Shown one piece after another: positions 1-11,356 of a stretch of 64,000 nucleotides of DNA. Position numbers and translations under genes: made by a program. The stretch is from contig NC_091260.1 of the NCBI RefSeq assembly GCF_042477335.2, positions 46,953,001-47,017,000 on the forward strand, written 5' to 3'. The notes under the pieces are model-generated. The model saw only the letters and a program-made list of their open reading frames with translations, had not been told where the DNA came from and made no database searches. Positions within the stretch are counted from its first letter, which is position 1, and every line of letters begins with the position of its first letter. Source of the stretch: Ovis canadensis (lineage: Eukaryota; Chordata; Mammalia; Artiodactyla; Bovidae).

Positions 1-199
1 AGGAGTTTTCATGATCATCACTGCCTCCGCAACCTTACCTTTAAAAGGTGCCTTAGAATGCATTCCAAGATTAGTCAATTGCTCCCTTGCTTTTTTCCTT
101 AGCTCCTCTTTCAGGTCTCAGCTTGCTTCTGCAGGAACCCCAGCTGATGTGAATCTATATTGGGTTTCCTTCCAATAATGTGTGATGTAAGATAATGAC

Positions 200-376
200 T
201 GTTCTACTTTTGTTGCTGTTGAGTTGCTAAGTGTGTCTGACTCTGCAATGCCATGGACTGTATCCCACCAGGCTCCTCAGTCCGTGGGATTTCCCAGGCA
301 AGAATACTGAAGTGGGTTGCCATTTCCAGTGTCTCCTTTGGCAGGCAGGTTCTTTACCACTGGGCCACCTGGGGGC
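200..376 (-). mobile_element. Bov-tA SINE
   Basis: Read on the minus strand this has the BovA body (lysed into GGAGAATCCC/GTCCATGG-type blocks) followed at the far side by the tRNA-like part ending in the GCCACCTGGG complement. It is moderately diverged, and no clear target-site duplication is visible. Confidence 0.8.
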
Positions 377-380
377 CCTG

Positions 381-515
381 TTTACTTGTTGTTTGGTCTA
401 CTAAGTCTAGTCCTCTCTGTGACCCCAAGGACTGCAGCACCCTAGGCTTCTCTGTCCTTAACTATCTCAATGGAATTTGCATTCTTACGTTGAGTGGGTG
501 ATGCTATCCAGTGAT
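381..515 (-). mobile_element. BovB LINE 3' end, degraded
   Basis: The order of words (GACCCCAAGGACTGCAGC, then CTCTGTCCTTAAC, then GAGTGGGTGATGCTATCC) matches the complement of the BovB 3' end seen better preserved at 4236 and 21745. This copy is older and short. Confidence 0.6.
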
Positions 516-2474
516 ACTCAAGGGATGCATAATAAAGTTCCTGTATCCAGTTGACATTTGACCATGTGATTTTTACTGGTGTACCTGTGCTTATTTAAGC
601 TGGAAGTCTAATTAACTATGGGCTTTCAACTTAAATAAGTGAAGGTGCTTCTACAGTGGCTGTAGCCTAGTTACTGTAGTGGGTTCAAGTATTTGAAATT
701 GCTTTGACCTATATAATTTTATTTTGGCTTGACTACTGAATAATCTGACGTGGTATTAAGATCTTTCTGAAATCTTGCAGTGTTACTAAAGGTTGATTCC
801 TGGGTATTGGAGAGGTACCCATTAAGATAGGTAATACCTGGGGTGGAATAAATATTAGGCCTTGAGGTAAGTAGGTGCTGACCTGAAGACAAAAAATTTC
901 TAAATCCTGGGTCAGGAAACAATTGGCACAATGGGGGTTGCATGAGAGGTAGACAGTGATGCCTTAAAAAAGGCTTGTGTGTTTATTGAGTGTAAGGTGA
1001 CTTAGTCCTTGTTTGCCAGTGCCTGTGGCCTTGACTGTTTGAGTTTCAATGGGAAATTTCTCTGATAAAATGGAAGTCGTAAGACCCAGGGAGAAGCAGT
1101 GGGCTAGAGATGGAGCTGGTTAACACATTCAGTACAGACAGGTGGGTTCAGTTCATTCAATACTAGTTTGCAGACAGTTCATACCTGACGTATCTCATGA
1201 TGTTCTGAGGATCAAAGTTGGTTTGGACAGTGGATCTCCATCTAACAGAAGATGCCTGAGGCCACAACTAAGGGATTTATGTTTCTTGGGCAGGGGAACC
1301 TCAGGAGCAGTTAGGTGTCACCGTTGGGTATCTGAGGTAACACCCAGGAATGTATCATGTTTTGTGTATGTATTTGACCTTTCAGTCACAGCTACTGTGG
1401 TTTTGTCAGCTGGAGAAAATATCAGAGGTAGGGGTCTTGGATTTTCTGGACTAGGGGGCAAGGAGTTGGTGCATTCACTGAGGAATATAGGATGGAAGGA
1501 ACAGGAAGAAATTGTTAGGTGATGTTGATGCCTGTGGGATACTAGAAGTATCTTGGAAGAACTCAGTAAAGCTAGGGGCAGCTGAAGTGGAAAGCCAAAA
1601 GCCCAGGCTGGAGATTTGCTTTTGGAAATAATGAACATAGAGTTGAGAATGGGAACTGATTTAGGGATTAGAATGGTAAAGATAATTTAAATGGAGGTAT
1701 AAGTATAAGGTGATGGTGAAACCTGGTAGGCATTTAAAAGTGATGGGAGATGGAAGGAAAGGATTGTTTATTTTTCTCTCTTTGAAACTATTTGAAAAAG
1801 TGTAGAGAGGCTCAAGGAAAGGTTTGGGGAGATGTCCTTAGGAGACAAGAGGAATGAGAGTGGTTCATTAATTTGTTCAGCATACATGTGATGAGTGGGA
1901 ACAAAAACCAACATGGTTGAAGTTGACTCCAGTCATTGGCAGAAATGAGTCCCACAAACTAAGTGTCCTGTGGGACCAAAGCCAAGGAGAAAAAGATTTT
2001 TAAATTAAAAAAATTTAATGACTTATGGGTTTGGAAAATTTAGGTTAGTGTTTATTTTTCACCAACCTTGTTTCTATAGAGCATCAGGAATAACGCCAGA
2101 GGTTCAGGGGTGATTGGGCAATAAAGAGTTTAGTTTAAAAAGCACTTTCGGAAGGTTACCTAGTTATTCTGCAGTTACCTTTCATTTCTATTGATGATAC
2201 AGTGCCCCTTATGAACCATATCTGTCTAGTGACCTCTGTGCCAGAAGCAGTTCTGGGCCCAGGAGATACAAGTGGAGAATAAGACAGACTCCTTTGGCAG
2301 AGATTTCATTAGAGCATGTGACAGCCTGCACTTGTGTGTGTATGTGTGTGGTGTGTTGGGGTTGACAGATAAGTAATTTGAGGTAATGTTAAGACCTATG
2401 AAGACAAAAATATAGAAAGTATGACAGGATGGGGGTAGAGGACCCCTTAGAAAGGTGGTTAAGATAAATATGGA
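516..2474. other. Intergenic, no gene recognised
   Basis: Short open frames here (for example 1142-1522 on + and 1318-1638 on -) have no recognisable domain and overlap each other on opposite strands. A short TG-rich run lies near 2333-2352. The part from about 2200 to 2450 has the look of an old L2/MIR-type repeat, but I cannot assign it firmly. Confidence 0.5.
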
Positions 2475-2555
2475 GATTGCCTGGTGGTCCAGTGGTTAGG
2501 ACTGCGAAGGGCCCCAGTTCAGTTGCTGGTCAGGGGACTAAGATCCCAACCCTAA
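2475..2555 (+). mobile_element. CHR-type tRNA-derived SINE, fragment
   Basis: It starts with the CCTGGTGGTCCAGTGGTTAG box and runs to the GGGGACTAAGATCCCAA motif, both diagnostic of the cetartiodactyl CHR-type SINE family. The exact subfamily is not resolved. Confidence 0.75.
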
Positions 2556-3244
2556 TCTTTGTCAAGTTAAATGTTGTTCTCAAAGCGAAAGGTAGTTCAT
2601 AATCTAAGAGAAGCATAGTTTATCAAACCGAGAAACTAAATGAAATCTGGAGCAAAAACTTCTGTCTATGGTAAGGTAAAGGGATGTCTTGTCAAATAAC
2701 CAGAGAAAAAATGGTTCTCACGTATGTGAGTGGCCTGTAGATTACCACAGGTATGGTATGTGGCTTGAGTTTTTATTTTTGTGTGCTCGTCTCTGCAATG
2801 GAGATGTGCCCCAGGATGAAGACTTTGCTCTTTAAGATTACTCAAAGATAAGAAAAAATATCCTCCAGACATGATTACTTGTAAAAATGGTTTTTATTTC
2901 TCCAGAAATTTTTGGTTCTATGTTACAGTCAGAATTCAAAGTTGACTTAAGCTTATCTTTCAGCTTGGGCCTCTTTTGGGCTGAAGCCATTGGAGAAGGG
3001 GGCATGCTCCCTCTGATCTCAGCTTTCTCCTTGAGATCAGCGGCTTGTGAGCTGCAGTTTCACTCAGTGGGGTTTAAAGAGTAGACAAGAGCGGGTAGTG
3101 GTGTTTCCTCTTTCTCCTGAGGCTTCCTCTACTTCTGAGGGCCCTACAGACAGGATCCCTTGCTTTCCCTCACTCCTGAGTGGCTCACATCTGGTCCACA
3201 GGAAAAATTCCCATATTCCTGGCCTCAACAACCTGAAGTTTCCT
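2556..3244. other. Intergenic, nothing recognised
   Basis: The open frames at 2887-3084 and 3047-3550 show no recognisable domain. The second one runs into the Bov-A2 SINE, so neither is supported as a gene. Confidence 0.5.
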
Positions 3245-3538
3245 AGGTTTAGAACTGCTGCTACTGCTGCTAAGTCACTTCAGTTGTGTCCGACTCTGTG
3301 CGACCCCACAGATGGCAGCCCCTCCGGGCTCCCCTGTCCCTGGGGTTCACCAGGCAAGAACACTGGAATGGGTTGCCATTTCCTTCTCCAATGCATGAAA
3401 GTGAAAGTGAAGTCGCCCAGTCGTGACCAACTCTTAGCAATCCCATGGACTGTAGCCCACCAGGCTCCTCCGTCCATGGGATTTTCCAGGCAAGAGTACT
3501 GGAGGGGGGTGCCATTGCCTTCTCTGAGGTTTAGAACT
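3245..3538 (-). mobile_element. Bov-A2 SINE with 12-bp target-site duplication
   Basis: This is a dimer of two BovA bodies on the minus strand, entered through a short imperfect GCT-repeat tail. It is flanked by perfect copies of AGGTTTAGAACT at 3245-3256 and 3527-3538, so the element itself is 3257-3526. Open frames on both strands here are SINE shadows. Confidence 0.95.
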
Positions 3539-3650
3539 AGAAAGTACTAAAACTATTCTAAGAAGGTTGTATTGAATACTTACGACTGAAATTTCTTTAC
3601 AAAATTTTTTCCTTAGACTTCTTTATATCTTTGATTTGGCTGAGGATTCT

Positions 3651-3984
3651 AAAAGCTGTGACCAGATGTGAGCCACTCAGGAGAGAGGGAGAATGGATAA
3701 ACAGTAAGGTCCTACTGTATAGGATGGGGACCTGTATTCAATATTCTCTAGTAAACTGTAATGGAAAAGAATATAGAAGGTACATATGTATAATTGAACC
3801 ACTTTGCTATACAGCAGAAATTAACATTGTAGGACAGCTATAGTGTTGGTCGCTCAGTCGTGTTTGACTCTGAGATCCCAAGGACTGTACCCACCAGGCT
3901 CTTCTGTCCATGGATATTCCAGGCAAGAATACCAGAGTGGATTGCCATTTCCTCCTCCAACTACAATTTTAAAAAGCTGTGACC
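3651..3984 (+). mobile_element. 5'-truncated L1 3' end, split by a BovA SINE
   Basis: The stretch from 3664 carries the ruminant L1 3'-UTR words (GGACCTGTATTCAATATTCT, then TATACAGCAGAAATTAACA). It resumes after the inserted SINE as AACTACAATTTTAAAA. The 13-bp sequence AAAAGCTGTGACC flanks the whole unit at 3651-3663 and 3972-3984, as expected for L1 target-primed insertion. Confidence 0.75.
3846..3958 (-). mobile_element. BovA SINE monomer nested in L1
   Basis: A single BovA body on the minus strand (GTCGCTCAGTCGTG, then CCACCAGGCTC, then CAGGCAAGAATACC) interrupts the L1 3' end just before its A-rich tail. It therefore inserted later than that L1. Confidence 0.8.
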
Positions 3985-4002
3985 TGGTTCTTGGATAAAT
4001 AC

Positions 4003-4032
4003 TGTGTGTGTGTGTGTGTGTTGTGTGTGTGT
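4003..4032. repeat. (TG)n microsatellite
   Basis: About 15 TG units with one interruption near 4021, lying between the L1 target-site copy and the next Bov-tA. Confidence 0.9.
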
Positions 4033-4035
4033 CTG

Positions 4036-4235
4036 CCTCCATGCTTAGTTACTCCATTGTGTCTGACTCTTAGCAACACATTGGACTGTAACCCTCCAGG
4101 TTCCTCTGTCCATGGGATTCTCCAGGCTAGAATACTGAAGTGGGTTTCCTACTATAGGGCATCTTCCCAACCCAGGGATCGAACCTAGGTTACCTGTGAC
4201 TCCTGCATTGTAGGCAGATTCTTTACCCACTGAGT
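4036..4235 (-). mobile_element. Bov-tA SINE
   Basis: The BovA body is followed by the complement of the tRNA-like head (CCCAGGGATCGAACCTAGG, then CTGCATTGTAGGCAGATTC), so the element lies on the minus strand. Moderately diverged. Confidence 0.85.
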
Positions 4236-4935
4236 ATGTCTGTTGAGTTACTAAGTCCTATACAACTTTGCCCTATGGATTGCAGCACACCAGGCTTCCC
4301 TGTCCTTAACCATCTCCCAGAGTTTGCTTAAATTCATGCCCATTGAGTGGATGATGTCATCCAATCGTCTCATCCTCTGTCATCCCCTTCTGCCCTCAAT
4401 CTTGACCATCATCAGGGTCTTTACCAGTGAGTTGGCTCTTAGCATCAGGTGGCCAGAGTATTTTGAGCTTCAGCATCAGCCCTGCCAATGAATATACAGG
4501 GTTGATTTCCTTTAGGATTTGATCTTGCAGTCTAAAGTCCAGGAGTCTTCCAGCACCACAATTCAAAAGCATCAGTTCTTCAGTGCTCAGCCTTCTTTAT
4601 GGTCTAGCTCACATCTGTACATGGTGGTGGTGCAGTTGCTAAGTCACGTCCGACTCTTACAACCCTGTAGACTACAACCTGTGAGGCTCCTCTGGTCCAT
4701 GGGATTCTCCAGGCAAGAATATTAGAGTGGGTTGCCAGTTCCTTCTCCAGGGGATCTTCCCTACCAAGGGTTTGGACCTGAGTCTCTTGCACTGCAGGCA
4801 GATTCTCTACTGACTAAGCTATGAGGGAAGAGGCATAGCTTTTGACTATGCAGACCTTTGTTAGCAAACTGATGTGTTTGCTTTTTAATGTGCTGTCTAG
4901 GTTTGTTGTAGCTTTCCTTCCAAGGAGCAAGCATC
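4236..4935 (-). mobile_element. BovB LINE 3' portion, interrupted
   Basis: This is the complement of the BovB ORF2 C-terminal region and 3' end. It runs from the tail near 4236 to about 4621, then resumes after a nested SINE from about 4833 to 4935. The two halves join in the same order as the uninterrupted copy at 21745-22485. It is 5' truncated and carries no intact frame. Confidence 0.85.
4622..4832 (-). mobile_element. Bov-tA SINE nested in BovB
   Basis: A complete Bov-tA on the minus strand (GTCCGACTCTTACAACCC through to CTGCAGGCAGATTCTCTACT) separates two BovB blocks that are contiguous in other copies. The SINE therefore arrived after the BovB. Confidence 0.85.
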
Positions 4936-6699
4936 TTCTCTGTCTGATTTGACACTTTCCAGCCCACTGAGAGCCCTAACCATTGGACTGCCAGGGTATT
5001 CACAGCCCTAATCTTAAATGCTAAATTTGTATAGTTCTGGAAAAGACATCTATCTAGCACATGTACAAGGTGTGTGATTTGCTCTCAGAAAATGTTTAAA
5101 ATGATCTGAACTCTATAGTTATTATGTGGAGATAATTAAGTCCTTTAGGGGAAAGATCTTTTCCCTGTAAGTTAGAGCAGGTGGAAGAGGTGACCAAGGA
5201 GGAAGCAAATGGATACCAGGTGACAAATGGTACTGTTTCAGAAACATCACCGTCTTGGGCAAATGGGAGGAGGGAAGGCTTGTCAGTAAATGGTTCATCC
5301 AGCTCAGAGTGGAAAGGGCAGAGAGCAGAAACTGTTCATGGTCCCTGTGTTGCAGGGGAGCAGCCCTCAAAGAAGTAGCTCCCCAGGGCAGGAGAGACAG
5401 AAGCAGGAAGCCTCAGAAGGAAGTACTGTCCAATTAGGGATGACTCTGGAGAGAAGCCTCTGGGAAAAGATGCCTCTGAGGGAGCACAGCATGGTGCTCT
5501 GCGTTTAGAGTTGCAGGAGGCTTGAGATGGTGTAATTAAATTTCCTTATTTTAGAGAGGAACAAACTAAGGCACAGATTTATTGTAGATATATATATATT
5601 TCTTTGCTAATAAGGATTCTGACAACAGCGAGTGTTAGAATGCGCTACAATGTAAGGTTCCTTCTGTGGAAATTTGTCTTTATTAAATAGAACCCTAATT
5701 CATCTATAGCCTAGACGTGGAAACAGTGCTAATCATACCTCATATAGTACAGAGATCTAAGATAGCACTCACATACATGACTAGCTCTGGATTCTCTTTA
5801 AAGATAATAGCAAGCCATTTTCTGGTCATCTTAGAGCAAATCTGCCCTAATCTGATTCCTCCTCTTCTCCCAAGGAAGTCTTATGAGAATATACTATTGG
5901 AGTAAAATTCTCAATAGTTTAAAATTTTGAACAGTATTAAATTTTGAGTAAATTTCATATTCTTCAGAGACAGCTCTTCAAACCTGCATAGGTGAACTCT
6001 AGGCAGATTTTATCACACTGTGCCTTCTGGTATTTTTCAATTACTTGGCATTTAGATCAATTATAAAATTTAGTTGAAGATGCAAGCATAGACAGGAATT
6101 TAGTATTTGCAAAATAAAAACCAGCTACTGCTCAAAACATAATTATGTATAAATACCAGAAATAACCCATAGTGAATTAAATACAAGCATCCAATTAAAA
6201 TAGCTGGTATATCAGTGATGGGTCAATGAGGAGACAGAAGTCAGATAGTAGACTTGAACAGGAAAAGATTAAGGGATTAAGGTAATAAGGGACTGGTAAG
6301 GAAAAACTAAAGTGAACTCTATAGGAAGAGCAGAAAGCAGCAGCAGTCACTTCCCCTAGAGCTGAGATAAAGCACCCAAGGAAGAGGCCTCCTCAACCCC
6401 CGGAGTTTAGAGCCAGATGTTGGAGAAGGTGCAGCATAGTTCACTGGATATTGAAATGTCTTGTTTCTGGGACTTGATGGGAAGCCACCAGAGGCATGAC
6501 TCAGGAAATCATTTCTGAGGATGTGCCTTGCCTAACAATGTTTTGAAGCTGCCTGAAGGGAAAGCTTCTGGAAGGCCTTTTGTAAAAGTCAACCATAATG
6601 TACATAATCCAATAAGTCACTTAGAGCATTCTCCATATTAAAACTTCAGAGTCAAGTAATCTAGAAGCATTTCAATAAAAACAAAATATACTAGAATTA
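4936..6699. other. Intergenic, no gene recognised
   Basis: Overlapping frames at 5122-5508 on both strands have low complexity and no known domain. A short (TA)n run lies at about 5588-5599. The rest is AT-rich unique or ancient repeat sequence that I cannot name. Confidence 0.5.
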
Positions 6700-6880
6700 G
6701 GGCTTCTCTGATGGCTCAGACGGTAAAGAATCTGCAATGCAGGAGACCTGGGTTCCATCCCTGGTTCAGGAAGATTCCCTGAGAAAGGAATGGCTACCCA
6801 CTCAGTATTCTTGTCTGGAGAACTGCATGGACAGCGGAGCCTGGCAGACTACAGTCCATGGGGTTACAGAGTTAGAACAA
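6700..6880 (+). mobile_element. Bov-tA SINE
   Basis: The tRNA-like head (GGCTTCTCTGATGGCTCAGA, then CTGCAATGCAGGAGACCTGG) is followed by the BovA body ending at GTCCATGGGGTTACAGAG. Confidence 0.9.
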
Positions 6881-7221
6881 ATTCCTAATATAAAAAACTC
6901 CCAATCCCAAATAGAATCAACTTAATTTTTTAAATTAAACACTATACAGTTCATGATGTACTTGAATTTAATTGTATTTCATTTTATATGAGAAATAATA
7001 TGAGAATTAGTAATTTCACATAATAATCATGTAAGAAATAATATTCCTTAACTAAAAAGTAATCAGGTCTTTAACTTATGTAATTCATTAGTTATTAAAG
7101 AATCCACCAAAGCATATAACAGCTCAGTTCTTTATATCCTCAATACATTTAATGTAACTTAGTAAATCTCTACCATATTAAGATTCTTTTAGAAAGTGTA
7201 AACTATCTCAAAATATTTGGG
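6881..7221. other. AT-rich intergenic, nothing recognised
   Basis: AT-rich sequence between two SINEs, with no frame or structure I can support. Confidence 0.5.
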
Positions 7222-7410
7222 GACCTCCCTGGTGGTCCAGTGGTTAAGAATCTGCCTTCCAATGCAGGGGACGAAGGACTGATTCTTGGTCTGGGAACTA
7301 AGATCCCACATGCCTTGGAGCAACTAGGCCCCCGGGACACAACTAGAGAGAAATCCAAGGGCTGCAAAGAAAGATCACGTGTGTCACAACTGAGACCTTG
7401 ATGCAGCCAA
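7222..7410 (+). mobile_element. CHR-type tRNA-derived SINE
   Basis: It starts with CCTCCCTGGTGGTCCAGTGG and continues through GGGAACTAAGATCCCACATG into the longer CHR body (CAACTAGGCCCCCGGGACAC and onwards to GATGCAGCCA). Confidence 0.85.
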
Positions 7411-7795
7411 ATTAAGTATTTTAAAAGTATCTCAAAATATTTGAAGAAAAATATTTTAAGATGGAGACCAATATACTTTACATTTTAAAAATAGTTTATA
7501 TTTCCCTGTTTCAAAAGCATTTAAGGGTGACAGAAAAGATACAGATGAACTTTAGTGGAAATTGCTAAGGGAAAGAGCCAGTTTGAAAATACTACATGCT
7601 CTGAGTCCAATTGTATGATATTCTGAAACAGACGAAATTATAGAGACAGGAAAAAGGATGGTTGAATATGTGAAGCAACAGGACAATTTTTAGGGTACTG
7701 AAACTATCTGTATGATATGGTAATAGTGGACACACAAAAAAGTGGACACATGACACTGTTAAAACCCACAAAAATTTATAGCACAGAGTGAACCT
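7411..7795. other. AT-rich intergenic, nothing recognised
   Basis: No gene or named repeat is evident between the two CHR-type SINEs. Confidence 0.45.
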
Positions 7796-8325
7796 TTTTT
7801 TAAAAACATTTTATGGACTTCACTGGTCTTCCTTGCTCACGACTTTCTCCAGCTGCAGAAAGCAGGGCTACTCTTCACTGAGATGCACAGGCTTCTCATT
7901 CTGGCGCTTCTCTCGTTGCAGAGCATGGGCTCTAGGGTGTGCAGGCTTAGTTGTCCTGCTGCATGTGGGTTCTTCCCGGAGCAGGGATCAAACCCGTGTC
8001 CCCTGCATTGGCAGGCAGACTCTTACTTTTTCGGCTGTGCAAGGTCTTCGCTGCTGCACAGGCTTTCTCTAGTTGTGGAGAGCAGGGGCCACTCTGCAGT
8101 GCGTGAGCTGCTGCTTATGGTGGCTTCTGTTGCAGAACACAGGCTGTAGGGCACACGGGCTTCAGTAGCTGCAGCTCCCGGGCTCTGGAGCACGGGCTCA
8201 ATAGTTGTGGCACATGGGCTTAGTTGCCCTGCAGCATGTGAGCTCTTCCCAGTTCAAGGATGGAACCTGTGTCTCCTGCCTTGGCAGGCAGATTTTCTTA
8301 ACCACTGCACCACCCGGAAAGTCCC
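7796..8325 (-). mobile_element. Long or tandem CHR-type SINE
   Basis: Blocks with GGGCTTAGTTG, GGCTTCTGTTGCAGAACACA, GGGATCAAACCCGTGTCCCC and CACTGCACCACCCGGAAAGT are the complement of the long CHR-type element. The GAACC/ATCAAACC...CAGGCAGA end appears twice (about 7985 and 8262), so there are probably two copies, one inserted in or beside the other. The open frames at 7788-8149 are shadows of it. Confidence 0.8.
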
Positions 8326-9030
8326 AGAGTGAATCTTAGTGTATGTAAATTTATTTGGGAAGTTGCAGTATATGGCCTAATATTAAGGCTCAATATTATG
8401 TGTTGCCTTAATAGTTATATTACCTGGTAAAACTGGAAGGGCCTAGAATGGCTTAACTGTATGTCCTTCTCCTCAGTCTTCCCATAAATTAGTTCCTCTA
8501 GCTAAATCTCTAGCTATCCTTATTGAAGGGACCAGGCACAGTCAGTGCTAGTCCCTGAGAAGTAGGTTTCAGTTCCCTGCCAACTTGTGGAACTATTCAA
8601 CCATATTCTTAATATCCAAATCAAATAATCATATTCTTCACAGGAACCGGGGGCACCATGCCCTCTTGGTACTACAAATCTGCCTTCCATAGCCTCTGGT
8701 TGTTTCTTCTCTTCTTGAGTGTGACTTCCCTGTGGCCCTGAGTGGTATTGTGGTGTCCATGGCTACAAGTATATGTGACCACAGACTGATGTTGATATCA
8801 TCTGTCCTGTGTCAGGAGCTGCTTGCCTACTCCTATAGCCTAGGGAGGGAACTCCTTTCTCACCAACAGGGTGAATAGGAGGCAATTAATAGGGGGACCT
8901 GAGGATGGACTGCAGATTGTGACAACATAATCTATGTGTATTATACACATATGAAATCACCTCACTGAAGAGGGTAGAGAAATAGGTGATTATCTAAGGA
9001 AATGGTAAAGGTCAAAATTACCATCTGGAA
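8326..9030. other. Intergenic, possible old L1 sequence
   Basis: No gene is visible. The composition and wording suggest part of an old mammal-wide L1 3' UTR, but I cannot delimit it. Confidence 0.35.
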
Positions 9031-9063
9031 GGGACTTCCCTGGTGCTCCAGGGACTAAGACTT
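9031..9063 (+). mobile_element. CHR-type SINE head, fragment
   Basis: Only the first ~33 bases of the element remain (GGGACTTCCCTGGTGCTCCA and onward). Confidence 0.6.
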
Positions 9064-9452
9064 GAAAATGAGTGAAGCCTATAAAACTAAAGACAAAAGG
9101 AACTGCATATAAGCACTGGATTCAAATAGATAAAATTGTTATCCACAGGGGTAAGATTAATAATTCTGATACTTCCATAAATGTAAACTCAAACTGAGCA
9201 ATTAGGTAAATGGATATTAGAAAATGAAAGCTAAGTTTCTTAGTGTTGGAGCAGGAGTTTACAGATAAGCAAAGGGAAAGGCTAGAATAATCTAGGCAGC
9301 AACCAATTAAGAGTTGTTTGTATGGATCAGTATGAAGTCATGTTTAGCTTAATATAGATAGGGATGATTCTACCCAGAGAAACAGAGATATTGGTATATT
9401 TATTAGTTAAAATACACACATATTTCTTTGCTCTGTCAGCTGAGAGAGTCTC
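9064..9452. other. Intergenic, nothing recognised
   Basis: No gene or named repeat visible. Confidence 0.4.
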
Positions 9453-9556
9453 AGTTCTGTTCAGTCACTCAGTCGTGTCCGACTCTGCTACCCCATGGAC
9501 TGTAGCACGCCAGGCCTCCCTGTCCATCACCTACTCCCAGAATTTACCCAAACTCT
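9453..9556 (-). mobile_element. BovB LINE 3' end fragment
   Basis: The complement of the BovB 3' terminal ~100 bp, from the GTTCAGTCACTCAGTCG end to CCCAGAATTTACCCAAACTC. Confidence 0.85.
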
Positions 9557-11286
9557 AGAAACAATTATATTCCAAACAGCAAATTTTGGTTTCTAATATC
9601 ACTCTCCAATAAAAGTAACAAGGACACCTTTGAGAAATGACTGATCCTAGGACCAGGACAGGACAAGTTGAGCAGCTTGTAGTGTCAGAAAGTGACAAAA
9701 AAAGAATAAAAACTACATTGATGGAGGCATATCAAAGGGATACAGGAGCCAACTGAAAGGGCACCCAATGACCAAAGCTGGAACAATCTGAACAATGAAA
9801 TGAAGGTGTATCAGATTATAACTTGGTGTATAAAAAATAAATATTCATGAGTCCATACTGCTATAAGCAAATGACACATCCTACCCACCCCACTAAATGC
9901 ATGCTTAGCTGGCCTGTGAACTGCTGCCTAAAAAGTTAGGGTCTGGTAACCACAGGGTCCTTGTTTCCTGGGATATCCAGCTGTCCTCTTTCTCTGCCTT
10001 TCCACTTAAATTCTGAATCAATTTTTCAAGAATACTGTTTTGAAGGAGACCAAATTACTAGTACAAATAGCCCAATTATTAGCCTATTCAAGGCATCCAC
10101 ATGTCATCAACCCCTTTTATTACCAAACTTAGTAAAAACAAATCTTAACAGTGACCAGAAATAGTCCGTGATTTCTCTCTCTGATAGTCTCGGCTGATGC
10201 AAGGGCACAGTTTAGATGATCAGCCTACTCTTCGTGCAATGATCCAAGGCCATTATTTCCCTTAACTGATAAGAACAGGGCAGCAAAGAGTTTGGAGTTA
10301 CATTGTTTTGGTGAATGACTATTCTTTGTGCTACTGATCATGGACAGATCCACATGCCTGATACTCAGTAAATCAACTGAGGGGTGGGCAGGGTTGACAG
10401 CTTCTTATTAAAAGTAAGGAACCCATCCAGGACTAAGCAAGCACAGTTACCTAGAGATAGACCGAGGGGGTCCTTGTGAACAGTGCTAAAATTTTCTCTA
10501 GAAAACAGCTCTGGGCCTATTTCAACACAGGTGATTGAAGGTTAAAATTCATCATCATGAGGGGGTTGCAAACATTTTAACCTAAAAATATTTCAAACCA
10601 GGAATTGGGAATTATCTACCCTAGATAAACAGGGGGACAATTATCCACAAACAAATTTTAATCACTGTAATTTCCTGGAGAAGTCTAACTTTATGACTAT
10701 TTTTTCCCTATTTCTTTCATAGGCTCATATTGCTTCTGGATCTTCTTAAGTATTCATGTTTTCTAAGTAAATGTCCTGTCCTTGGGTCCCTTAACTCCAC
10801 AACTTGGAGAGATCGCACCCAAATTCCCTGCCCTACTATGCCATTTGGTTGATGAGGACATCCAATCCGTATCTCTAGACCGACCTTTCTTTGGGCTAGT
10901 GGACCTGTATTACCAGTGTATTTCTGGATACCTTTTGTGACTGTCTCTCAGATGCCTTGATGTTATAGACAGAATTTATTATTTCTGTTGAACCTCCAGT
11001 CCCCACCCTCCTGCAAACCTCTCCAGAAACCTGGGAGGTTAGTGTGGGCTCTCTGTATCTTGCTAATTTCATATCTAAATAGGTCTTGAGTTTTTCCTTC
11101 ACATATGTGGTGCCTGTGTCATCATTTCTTCACTAGATGATTGCAAGTCTCTTGTTTTACCACACTTCCGTCTCGCTCTTCTGCAATCTATCCTCCGTAC
11201 TAATGTGAGTCAAAAACATTTTTCTAACAGTTGATTTTTTTTCTGACTCTAATACATGCTTGAAGTTTAAAGCCAAAACATTATAC
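9557..11286. other. Intergenic, partly old L1 3' UTR-like
   Basis: About 9600-9880 has the phrasing of a mammal-wide L1 3' UTR (an AAAGCTGGAACAAT block, then a CATGAGTCCATACTG block). The remainder shows no gene; the frames at 9961-10164 and 10896-11102 have no recognisable domain. Confidence 0.4.
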
Positions 11287-11305
11287 AAGAGTACATAGGG
11301 TGCTC

Positions 11306-11356
<51 letters not shown>

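Noticed and set aside
1142-1638. Opposite-strand frames of 126 and 106 codons
   Set aside because: They overlap on opposite strands, have no recognisable domain, and no promoter or splice context supports either.
6700-6880. tRNA gene in the Bov-tA heads here and elsewhere
   Set aside because: The tRNA-like parts have decayed A and B boxes and lack a foldable cloverleaf. They are SINE heads repeated many times in the window.
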